A stretch of DNA of 64,000 nucleotides, from NCBI RefSeq assembly GCF_030867095.1, contig NC_081831.1:64618716-64682715 (forward strand), in the 5' to 3' direction. Positions 50,201-62,200 of the stretch are shown in pieces (the first letter of the stretch is position 1; the number at the start of each line of letters is the position of its first letter). The notes under the pieces were generated by a model. The model made no database searches, had not been told where the DNA came from, and was given only the letters and a program-made list of their open reading frames with translations. This DNA is from Alligator mississippiensis. Taxonomy: Eukaryota > Chordata > Crocodylia > Alligatoridae. A program made the translations under genes and the position numbers.

Positions 50201-53200
50201 ACGGAGCTGGCTGAGGCATAAGGGTACTTCAGTGTGGGGACTGCCTTCTGGCTAGCCCTGCACTAGAGCACCCTCATGCCTCAGCCAGCCCCTCCGCAGC
50301 ATGTTGAGCTGGGTTAGAGCAGCCCCATGCCAGCAGGCTGACCCCCCCTGGGTCCCTTGCCAACCAAGGTTGCTCTGATTCAGCTCGGCATGTTGCGGTC
50401 CCAGGTACATGTATGTGGCATGCCAGGGAGCAATATATGTATAGGTAGATGCACCCAATCACTCCTGTTGAAGGAAGAGCTCCAGCCTTTGACAGGCTAG
50501 TATGAACCCCTATGGGATAGCAAGACTCGAGTGACTCCCCAGAGAAGCCTGTGTCCTTTGTGGGGTGTTGAGGGCGGGATGGTAATACTGTTAAGGTCTT
50601 TTGGTTAGGAGCTCAGTGTTGGGGAGACTTAACTTGTTCAGGAGTCCTGCGTCCTGCTTGACAGGATGCAGGACTACAAGGGTAAGGACGATCATATGCC
50701 TAAAATTGTCAAAGATCTTGTGAGGGAACAGCTTAAGAGGCTGGACATCCACAAATCAACTGGCCCAGATGGAATGCACCCAAGAGTGCTAAAAGAGTTG
50801 GCTGACATTATAGCATGACCAATGGCAAGGATATTTAAGAACTCATGGTGCTCAGGAGAGGTCCCTGAAGATTGGAAGAGGGCCAACATAGTGCCTATCT
50901 TGAAGGAAGGAAGATCCAGGGAACTATAGGCCAATCAGTTTGACCTCAGTCCCTGGAATGATCTTGGAAAAAATCATCAAAGAAACCATCAACAACAGGC
51001 TAATGGAAGGCAACATCCTGAGAGAGAGAGCCAACACGATTTCATTGTGGGTAAGTCTTGCCTGACCAACCTCATTTCCTTCTATGACCAGGTGACACAT
51101 CACTTGGACAAAGGAGAAGAGGTTGATGTTATGTATTTAGATTTCAAAAAAACCTTTGACTTGGTCTCCCACGATGTCCTCATGGTAAAATTGGGGAACT
51201 GTGGTCTTGACAACCTTACGGTCCGATGGCTGGGAAGTGGCTCCTTGGTCAGACCCAGAGAGTGATAGTCAATGGAACAGAGTCAACATGGACAGGCTCA
51301 CAGGGTGGGCAGATGAAAACCTGATGACATTCAACACGGAGAAATGCAAGATGCTCCACCTCTGGAGAAAACCCACATCATACTTACAGGCTTGGCAGTG
51401 CTACACTCACTAGCACCATGACCAAAAGACATGGGGGGTCATGATTGACCACAAGATGAACATGAGCCACCAATGCGATGCCGCAACTGGCAAGCCAAAT
51501 AAAATTCTGGCTTGCATCTACCGATGCATCTCAAGCAAGCCCCAAGAAGTCATCCTCCCACTTTACTCGGCCTGGGTGAAGCCACAGCTGGAGTACTTTA
51601 TCCAATTCTGGGCTCCACGCTTTAGAAGGGACATGGAGAAGCTTGAGAGAGTCCAGAAAAGAGCCACGCACATGATTAGAGGTCAAGAGAACAGGCCTTT
51701 TGAGGAGAAGCTGAGAGGCATGGGACTCTTCAGCCTGGAAAAGTGAAGGCTCAGGAGTGACTTGGTCGCAGCCTATAAGTATATAAGGAGTGTGCATCAG
51801 GAACTGGGAGAACATATGTTCACCAGGACACTCCAAGGGAAGACAAGGTCTGATGGTCAGAAACTGCTGGAAGACCATTTTTTAAACTGGACATAAGGAA
51901 AAACTTCTTTACCATCAGAGTCTCCAGAGTCTGGAATAGACTTCCCCCTGAAGTGGTGCAAGCACCCACTCTGGGTACCTTTTTAAAAAATACTTGGATG
52001 CTTATCTTGCTGGCGTGATCTGACCCCAGCAGACTTCCTGCCCCTTAGGCAGGGGGTTGGACCCAATGATCTCACAAGGTCCCTTCTAGCCCTAATGTCT
52101 ATGAAATCTATGACTTAAGGCTGATCTGTGGGGCACTTCTAAGCTGGACGGGATCCATGGCCTATTCACTCCTTGGCATCTCTGCTGAGACTGTATCAGT
52201 TGTGTTGGTGACTTTTTTGTGGTGCCCATCACCAAGCAGAAATAGGATAGTAACGTGTCCCTGGGTAGGATTTGCCCTGGTGAGAGAGAGGCTGAAGTCT
52301 CCACATCCCTCTTTCAGTTCTGCAAGATAGAACTGAACAAAAACAGGACCATACTTGGGTTAATTTAAACCATGGGGTTTCAAATGTACATTGAAAATAG
52401 AGAGGCCATCCAGTTTGCATCTCCACATGTTTGGAGACCATGGTTTCAATTGGATCACTACAGTGGTGTTCTGCTTTCTGTGTTGGAGATGTTTCTATTA
52501 CCAAGAGTGGATCTGTGTTGCATTTAATGCAGTTGGTAACTGAAGGCACCAAATGCAATTTCCCCTCCTTGTACCCTCTCAGGTTCAGCAAGGAAGGACG
52601 GGAAATGCAGAGAAGGAAGTGGAGAACAGCATCATCAAAACGGAATTCAAAACTGACTTTGTGGCACTCGTAGGAGGGCGCGTGAAGGCTGGGCCTCCCC
52701 CAAACAGGTGAGGAAACTTCCAGGCACCATTTCAGAGCCAGCAGCTGTCACATATTGCACACTGGACAAGGTGGGATTCAGCTGGTTCACCTCTGAATTT
52801 CTCTCGTGCAGACTTTACTCAGAATTGGCCATGTGTCTGGGAATGCTTGTTCCATTTCCTCACCCGGTTGGCATCCTCACTGTAGCACTCTGTGGGTGGG
52901 TCCAGCCTGTTGCTTAGTTCAGACATTCTAGCTTGCCCGAGCTAAGGGAGGGATGAAATAAGACACGTCCCTTCTTTTGCAGCTTTAGTTTTTGGGCTGT
53001 TGGCTCATCATCATAGGCCTGATCCAGTTCCCTTTTAGCTGGCCTTTGCATTGCCTTGCTCAGAGATGGGTCCAGTGCTTGGCAACTGCCAAAAGGAACT
53101 ACTTAATCTCAGAACTGCCTGCTGAATGATTAGTATGAGATCAGCTGGACACTTGATGATTTCTCCCCGAGGAAATGGTCCAAGGAGGGTGGACAGTGTT

Positions 53201-56200
53201 TAATGCTGATCCTGGTTGGCAGCCTGTGCTGGACAAGTCCTCTTACTGGCAGTATGAAACTGACTGTTTTCTGTAAGGAGTTTGGGAAGCTTGGTTACGT
53301 GAAAGCAAAGGAGGTTTTTGCTCCATGTAATCCAGGACTTTGCACAATTCTGTCTACATCCAGGGACCAGTTCAGTACTCTCATCCCACCCTTTACAATG
53401 AGGATTTCGTCTCACTAGAAAGAGCGCTTCAAGGGCCAAATCTAGATCATTCAAACTAAAGCCTTTAATATCTACCCCTTTCCATTTAAGTGGTTCATTT
53501 ACTTTTTCGTGCTTCTCAACAGTGAAATGAGACCTGTCAGTTCTGTTTTTTCCTGCTCACATGTGATACCCTTCTGCTGAGCTTTTCCAAAGTCTTTTTA
53601 CAATCCAGAATAACCTGCTCCTACAGAAATTGCTCCCTAGCATGGCAAATATGCAACAAGGGGAGATTAGGTTCAGGAGGAACAATGGATCTGTACTTCT
53701 TCCTTGTCTGTCTCTTCCACCAGATTAGAGTCTGGTCCCCTGTTTTTGTGCAGAAACATTTTATTGTGGGGCCCGGTAGAGCTCTCACAGTAGTGTGCTC
53801 CTTCCATAGAAAGAATTAGGCCCAGGGATGGAGAGACAGAAATCTGTCTGAGGATCAGAGCTGTCACTAAAATAGCTGTGGGCCCTAAGGTGTCTGCAGC
53901 TCTTGGGGAGTCGGTTATGAAGTAGTGCAGAGTCTGGGTTGTCTCTGAACCAAGGGCTGTGGGTGATTAAGCACCCGCCACTCTTGTTGGGTTTGATCCT
54001 GTATCCCCTGCGGTAATTCCATTGAGATCTGCTGAGTAAACAAGGGTGTTTTGAAACACTCAGGATATTCATGGAGTTAGCTGCTCCCACTGGCAGTAGT
54101 GTGTGCGATACCTCTTGATCATGTGCTGATGATGATTTAAGGAAACCAACTCATTCCCAGCAAGCAGAACTCAGTTTATGCTTGTGTGAAACTGCCACTT
54201 CTAATGTTTTTGTGGAATCTTAGAAGAGATGTACCTATTTTGTACCAGGAAGCTGGGTGGGACGATCGACGTGATTGGTGGACAGGCAGGTACAATTAGG
54301 AGAGTAGAAGGAAGACGTCGTGATAAACATGCCTCGGAGGAAAATCCCATTCAGGTAAATGGTTTGGATCTGTCTTCACAAACATTTGATGTTGCATGTG
54401 CTTCAATGAACTCTCAGCAACTGCCAGTCCCAAAAGTGCTGGACTTGGTCCATCAGTGTGGGATGAAGGATGTCTATAACATAACAGACAGTCAGTCCAA
54501 ACATTCAGTGATAATTTGGTCATTCCCTTGGGGTGTGGGCCCATCTCCTAGGGAAATGGGTTTGAACCTAGCTTGGCTCTTATCACAGGCTGGAATTTGT
54601 GTTAGAGAAGATGTCTGTTTCAGGGTGGTCCCTTGCATACTGGCCTGGTGCCATCTCCCCCAGAGTGAAGGATAAAAGGCTGGGAGAGAGTCTCCTTATC
54701 TTTTTTCCCTTCTCTGTAATGCTGGGGTTGCAGGCCATAGGACGTGCATCAGCAGCACATGTCAGTGGGTTAGAATTGCAAGTTATCTGTTTGTTTTCAT
54801 GTTAAGGTCCTTGGAGATCATGGAAATAAGCCACAACCCCCACAGCAGCCCCAGCAACCATCACAGCCTCAGCAGCCACCTCAGCAGCAGCCATTTGCAC
54901 CACCAGCAGGCCCCCCACCACCTCCACTTGCTGGGCCACCACCACCACACTTTCTGCACCCTCCTCCTCCAGTTACTTCTGTCCCTCCACCCCTGCACCC
55001 TCCAGGTAGGTATTTTCATGTGGTGGTCTTGCTCATCCTGTTGTCTCTGGGGGCATTCGGTTTGCGGTTTAAGGAAACTAAAGGGATCCCCAGTATAATT
55101 AATGGTTGTAGCAGGTCACTGAAGTTTGATTTTTAGATGGAGGTGCCATGTATGATTGCCTCTCCCAACCTCTACCTCCATGTGCCCTAGATCTGTGTGT
55201 GTTTTTAATAAGAGCTGCTTTTCCTTGCAGCGCTTTGCTTTTTGTCAGTTGCTGATGACACCTGAGCCTTGGATACCAGGGTGGTAGTATATAGGAAAGT
55301 GATTAATATGGATCTTTGAAGGAAGCTGGGAGTGGAGGGATTGCCCTACTGGATCAGGCCAGTGGACCCTCTATTCTAGGATCCTATATGATGATAGCTA
55401 ATACTAGATACTTCAGAGGGGGGTGCCAGAACCTCCATATTGGACAATCCTGGGGTAATGTGCCTATTGGACCTTTTTTTCTTAGTCTGGATCAGTTAGT
55501 GGTTGGATTAGGTCCTGAAGTAGCAGAGCATGTCTCTCGTATCTATTAAATCCATCTCTTTTTGTTGCACTGGAAGTCTCTGAATATTCTTAGAACTTGA
55601 ATATCCTCAAATTTAAATGGATATTAGACCTGTACTTTTTTTGTTAAGAAAAGTAGTGCAAATGAGGTAACTAGTAGGCTTCTGGCAACTAGTGAATACC
55701 TCCACAGTGTCCTTGAGTTGTGCACCCTTAAGTCTTTAGGTGGGTATGGAGACTTCACAATACTTCAAGGTGACATCAGCTTAAACTGTGTTAAAGTATT
55801 GTGAAGTCACCCAAACACTCCACCTACTGAGGATGTTAAACCTAGGATGTCAAACCTGATGAGATGGGAGGGGAGAATTATTTTGGTCTAAGTAGGTGAC
55901 ATTTTGCATATGAGCAGTTCCACTGTTTCTTCTCTGTATTGAATCGCTTGGCATGCTCTGTATCTCATGACTCTTGCACAGCAGGGAGAGACACTTTGAT
56001 GATAAAAATGTGCTCATAAAGCTGCTCATACTGGCAGAAGAAGCTGGGTATTTGCAGAAGCTGAAATTATTTTAAATTCATTTTTAGAAAATGAGTCCAT
56101 TTCCAGTTGATGGCATCCCTTTACTGTATAATGCATGTGGTCAGGATAAACCTGTATACTTTCCACCTAATTTTAAAGAGCGACTGCTTAGAGGAAAGGA

Positions 56201-59200
56201 CCACAGGGTACTACTTGGAATAGGCCTCTGGACTTTGGAAGGCTTAGGTTCTACACTCAAGGCTCTTGATGTGTGGTGTTTCCATCTCTAAAAGATTATG
56301 CAGGGAGACTTATCATTAATGCTTTGAGAACTTTGAGCTAGAGATGGACAACTTGGGAGAGGAGAATCAGTTCAGTGCATGTCATCTCTTTTTACAAGTG
56401 GGCCTGTTGAGAAGACTGATGACTGACTGTGGCTGACTATAATCTGTAGTCTGTCTTATCCAGGGTAGCAGAAGCACAACATAAGCTTTGGAGCACAAGT
56501 TCAGGTTACACAGATACTTTTTCTCCAGACAAAAAAAATCCTTTCTCAAAAACAACCAAAACCCTGCCAGTCCTGCTTCTTCTGTTTGTGTGTTGATACA
56601 GGCCTAGATTAGATCTCCTGAAAAACTATTTACTCTGAACAGCCAGTTTCATTCATTTTTCTTTTGACCCGGTGTTTCACAGATCAGTCTCCTAGAGGAA
56701 AACCAAGTCATCTTTAAACGCTGGTGCCTTTTCACCAGCAGGTGTTCAAGACCACTAGTTTTTAGTCAGTCTTCCACATTAAAGGAGAGGGTTGGGGCAA
56801 GATGATCCAAAATTGCAGCAAGGTAATTGAAAGCTGCAAGTTCCAGTTTGATTCCTTTCTTCCCTCCTATGTATGCCTGCTTCTTTCAACTGACCTTTCC
56901 ATTTATAAACCAAGCAGTCTGTTCCTGATTCCTACCCTGTCAGCACCTTTGAGGCATGAACTACTCTGCATTTCTGTTCCCTGAATCTCCTTGCTCAGGT
57001 TCCTGCCCCGCCTTGGGTGGGGTGGAAGAAAGGAGGTGCTGTCTGGCTTACAGGGTGATCATTCTAACTGAAGATAGATCCTTGAAGGGAATCCACTGTT
57101 GCTGTCAGATAACAGCCTCCTGCTGCTGCAGAAATGCCCTGGATTCTAGAAGAGGGTTCTGTTTTTCCCTCTTATTCAAACCAAACCCAGGATGGTTTTT
57201 TTTCAAAGCAAAAGAAGCTGATTCTGTGATGCTGTTGATGAGCATGACTTGTTGCACCAAGCATTTGATTGGTTTGTTGGATGTTACCCTCCTGACAAAC
57301 ACACCATGCAGGAGAAGTGATAGGTGCTTACAAACTGCTGCCAATCACCAGTATAGTCTTGATGCCTAGCAAAACTAGAGCATGATAGTAGAAAGAATGA
57401 GGAGCTTTGACAAATGCCAAGGCCACTTGTCTTGTTCCTGCAGTTTGTCCGTGGGATGTATGCTGTCAGTTTTGGATTCCTTTAACTAGGCACAGAAATA
57501 TCAGCCATCTCCTGAAACACTTCCCCTCCCCTTCATCAGCTGCTAGCAAATCTGTCTCTCTTCCCCTTGAACGTGAGCCTTGCCACGGTGATCAGTGTCT
57601 TTGTCACTTTGGGCTGGAATACTGCCATGCCGCCAGCTGAAAGCAAAGACCTTTATGGGGTTTTACGTGGTCTAACATGGAAGCTGGTCCTCTGACAGGA
57701 AGAAGTCTGCAAAAGTACATTGAACTAATACTTCACTCTCTTCACTGGCTCCTTATTGTGAAGGTCCAGAGTAAATACACTTTCAGGACATCTAATCCAT
57801 AGGGGACACATTGCTCCTATGTGCTGATGAATAATGGCCAACCTAGTAGCCTGCTTGGTCTCCTTATAGCGCTTGATTCTGTGATAGCTAAGAAGAGGAG
57901 GGAACATTTTGACAGACTTTGCTCGGATATGCCTGGCCTCGGCTAACTTTAGAAGGATGCCAATAAGCTGGGCTCTAACCTTGGGTGCATTAAGGATGTA
58001 CTTTTCTTATTGTCTTCACTAGGTTTGTTTTCTTGTCTCCATAGGTTTGCCACCACCAGGTCCCATTCCAGGTAGGCTCTTGATTTGCTTAGTTTTAAGT
58101 GGCAGTGATTCTCATGAACGCACATAAATGTCCGGGCTTGAGCCCTCAGTTTAGTATGAAATGGAGCGATGCTGAGGCCTGCTGTGCTCAGACTTAGCCT
58201 TATAAATGCTGAAAAGCCTTGCCATCTTGCACCACTCCAGCTGCTTCAATAATATTGCCTGTGGTGACTTAAACAGTCTTTTTTGGCTCTGAAGACTTTT
58301 TCTCAGAAAGAGAACTGGAGAATTTAACCCAGGGCTCCTTTTGCCAGTCAAGTTTTTGAGAGACCTAACCTCTTGTCACTGCAGGATCTTGCATAGGGAC
58401 AAGTCTCCTGCCTTAAGTGACAGATGGATGCATCCTGTAAGATTTTTGCAGAGTATGGAGAATGAGGGGCAGCCACAGCCATTCTCATTGGACATCCTCT
58501 CTCCCTTGATGGGCAGAGCTGATGACTGTTAATGAGCAAATGAAACAAATGGAAACCTTGCAATCTGGAACACTCCCAAACTGAGAGTAAGTTCAGAACC
58601 GGATAACTTCTCATTGTATACTTGTTTCATTGCAGTCTTGCTGCAAGTCTAGTTCTTGCTGCAAGTCTGGTTCTTTTTCTCTTATTGAATCAACCTCACT
58701 TATAGCGAGCTTGGATCTAGCAAAACTCACCTGTAGGGAAACCAAGTGCAGATCCCAGCCTGTTTCAGGACCCTGCACTTGCCCCATGCAGTTCTGGTTT
58801 ATTTAGATTGCAGCTACGTTCTGGAAATAAAGGAGGTAGGGTTTATCTTCAGTGAAGGGGCAGCTAATGAGACTGAAAAGGAAAATTCATGGAAAATACC
58901 TGGTGAGAATTTTCAGCTCTATTGTAGTTAGAGAAAGGTGCATGACGCATACTTATAGTCATCGGCCCTTTTGCTCAACAATAGTAAGTGCTCCTGAACA
59001 AGTGTCATAAGCATTATTACTTGCTCTGATTGCTTGCTTTTTTTTCTTTAAAAATTTTACAGAAAAGGGGGAAAATACTGACTTAATGTCAGATTGCCTC
59101 CTTTAAACGTGATTTTTAAACAGTTGGCACAGGAATTTCTGAGCTGCTTCAAGCCAACATTTTACTCATCAATGGCAATGACGTCATGTTAACAGCCTAT

Positions 59201-62200
59201 AATTTTGTTACACAAAACTATAGGTAATGCTTTCAAGAGCGCATAGGGCACCGTTTTCAGAAGTGACTTAGCTACTCGGAAGTTCTATGCAACTTAAGTT
59301 TTTAAATTACTCTGGGTTTGAAAATGTTGTCTCTGTCTCTCAAGTTGCTTGTTCTTGTAACTGAAATTTGGCTGCCTTTTCAGGTGGAAAGCAGTCCTGG
59401 GACCCTCAAAAATCCCACCTCTGAGTTTAGTTAGTGCAATACCCTAACATGTTTTCTGCCTCCTTGCAGGGTAGTTCTGCTTAGAAAAGAAACTTTTCCC
59501 CAGTGAACATAATAGGCTTCCCTGCTGTGTTGAGCTCGGTGTACAACTGAACCATCCTTCCAGTTGTAATCAGCTGGCATCCTGATAGTCAAGCTCTTTA
59601 TTTCTCTGTTTTCATTGCGACTTGAAGGGTTAATGGAGAGGAAAATCTGAGTCTTATTTTTTTTTGTTGATGCCAAATGAGCCAGGATTGAAGTTTAATT
59701 CATACTCCTGTAGCTGTGGTGGTTCTGTAGGGCTACTAGAAGTAAGAGCAGTAAAAGTTTTAATTCTGGTAAAGGGGTACAGTACTGTATATACTCAGAA
59801 ATGAGACTAGAGAAAATGATGCTGTTTGTGTTGTGCAGTGCAGAACTATAGTTTCACTGCCTAATTGTGAATGTTAATAAAGTCTTGTCAGCTGACTATG
59901 ATATCTTTGTGACCACTTCTGCTTTTATTTGTAGGGTTGTTTCCTCCCCCACTGGCTCCTCCACCAGCCCTCCTCATTCCAACACTTGATGGGTAAGAGA
60001 GAGTCTTTCCAGGCTTGTTCTATGTAACCAGATGTTGCTTGCTAGAGTGGAGCAGAATTGCAGGGGGCAGGAAGCTTGCTAAGGAAGTAGGATATGTTGT
60101 GTTTCTCTTACAGGCTTGAGAGCACTAATGTTAGGAGTTAAGTCTGCTTAAGGGGTAGGATGTGAGGATTCCATCTGTGGTCACATATCTAGGTATATTA
60201 GACAGGTGACCACACAGAAGCAAAGAATGCTAAAGTTTGGGTGTAGAATAACTTCCAGACTGGCCCTAAATTGGAAGGGAAAAGTGAAATGACCAGATAG
60301 ATTAAAGCCTTGGAGAAAGTTAACCTGTTATGGCAAGGCTTGCGCCCAGCTTGCTGGTGCCTTTGCATATCCAACTTTGTGGATACATTCAGGACCGCAC
60401 TGTGTTTCTCTAGCACTTTTTGTCAGGAATCTCCACAAACACTTCATTGCCACTAATTATTTTTCCAGAAGCATTATTAGACCCACTTTGCAAAGGTCCT
60501 AGGGGGAAGCTAATGCACAAAAGCATGAAGTGTGTTTGTTTATATGCACAAGCCTATGTACAGATCCAGGAACATAACTTGGATTGCAGGGCTCTTGGTA
60601 CTAAGTTTTCATGCCCACATCACTTTCCCTTAATGCCCCAGGGAGCCATGTAGGAGATGAAATCATGTGATGTCGGTTGTCTTCCTGCCCTACTATTCCC
60701 AGATGATAAAAACAATATGACCTGTTACCAAGGCGTAATAATTCTTGCATGAAACATGGTGCTGAAGGCAAAGTATGGCAATTTTTGTTATGTTGTGTGC
60801 TGAAGTATACTATCATGCCTGGCTTTGTGTTCTGGTGCATTGAATTCTCTCTACTAACTAGTTTCTTGGTTGTCTATCACCATTTGTTATGATGGACAAA
60901 CTGGTCCCAATAACACAAGAACCAGAGCAGGTGTTGTCGTCCTGTCTCCCTCCCTCCCCCCCAACATGATTAAACCAAAGCAAAACTTTTTCATGGAGTC
61001 TGAACAGTTTTGGTATCTCAATATTACGTTCCATTTTTTCTACTTTCATGCTGCCTCCCTGAGTTTGACATGTAAATACTCTTTTGCCTCTCTGACTCTT
61101 GGAGAAGCAGCTATTTGTACCTTCATGTGAGGTCATTTTTCTTGCATTAGGATGTTGCCAGTGTGGTGGGGCTCATGCTGAATAATCTGTGCCCAGGGGA
61201 GGATGATGTTAGTCAGGACTTCTGGCCATAGAGCATATTCCCACCCTGGTGGCCTTTTCCTGCCCTTCCCAGCAAGACTTCCAGGTCTGCCCAGCCTCTC
61301 CCTGTGGTAGGGCCTGATACCCATTCTTGAATCAGCATGATGAAGGGGACAGTTTGCAGCAGTTGGGAGTGGGGGATATGCTGGTATAGTGACCACCTTG
61401 GACTTCTATGGGTCCAGCCATGTCTATCCTGATTTGCCCTGCATGTTAAGCTAGTGGCAGGTACCTGACATTAGTAACTCATATCCTTGTGCTCTTTCCA
61501 AAGTCAGCCAGCCAGCTACAATAACAGGCAACCACCTCCGTTTGGCTACAACTCTGCAGGTGAGTACTGGAGCGATGGGTGGATGATATTTTTTGTTTCC
61601 CAATGGACAGTGGTTTGCAGTTTATCCTTCTGCAAGGCTGATTTGAATCTATGTTGAGGTGACTTTGGAAAGCCTTGCTGTTGTTTGGAAACATCCCAGC
61701 TGCATTCAGTGGGTGTTTGACAGTGGGGAAAGCAGGAAGCACTCAAGCTGGTCTTGGGCCAGTGATGTTTTCTGAAAGAGTGCCATGTTCTGGGTGTGGT
61801 ATTGCCCAGGGGAATCCTTACAGTTGAAATTCTCAGCCCTGGTTAAGCTGCTTTTGATGCTGATATCTGTCAGCCATACAGAAATCCCCCTGCACTCTCA
61901 GCAGCAGTCCTGGCTCTGCTGGGAAAAGCATGTTTCTCCTCCATAAATCTTTGACTCTGCAAATGTCCCCTCCCCAACTCTATCTTCCTTTCCCACCTCT
62001 TTGTCTATGCGTATACTCTGTCTACTCCTGCTCACAAGCATCTGACTCCTTTTGCTCCCCTGTGAAAGAGGCAAGGACAAGGTTTTGGCAGACGTTTGCC
62101 AGCGATGCCTGTGCCCTCTCCCATTTCTTCAGTAACCAGCTGTCTTCGGAGGCATTGCCACAGGATTGCAGATGCTGACATCCACCACATTCTCTATGTG

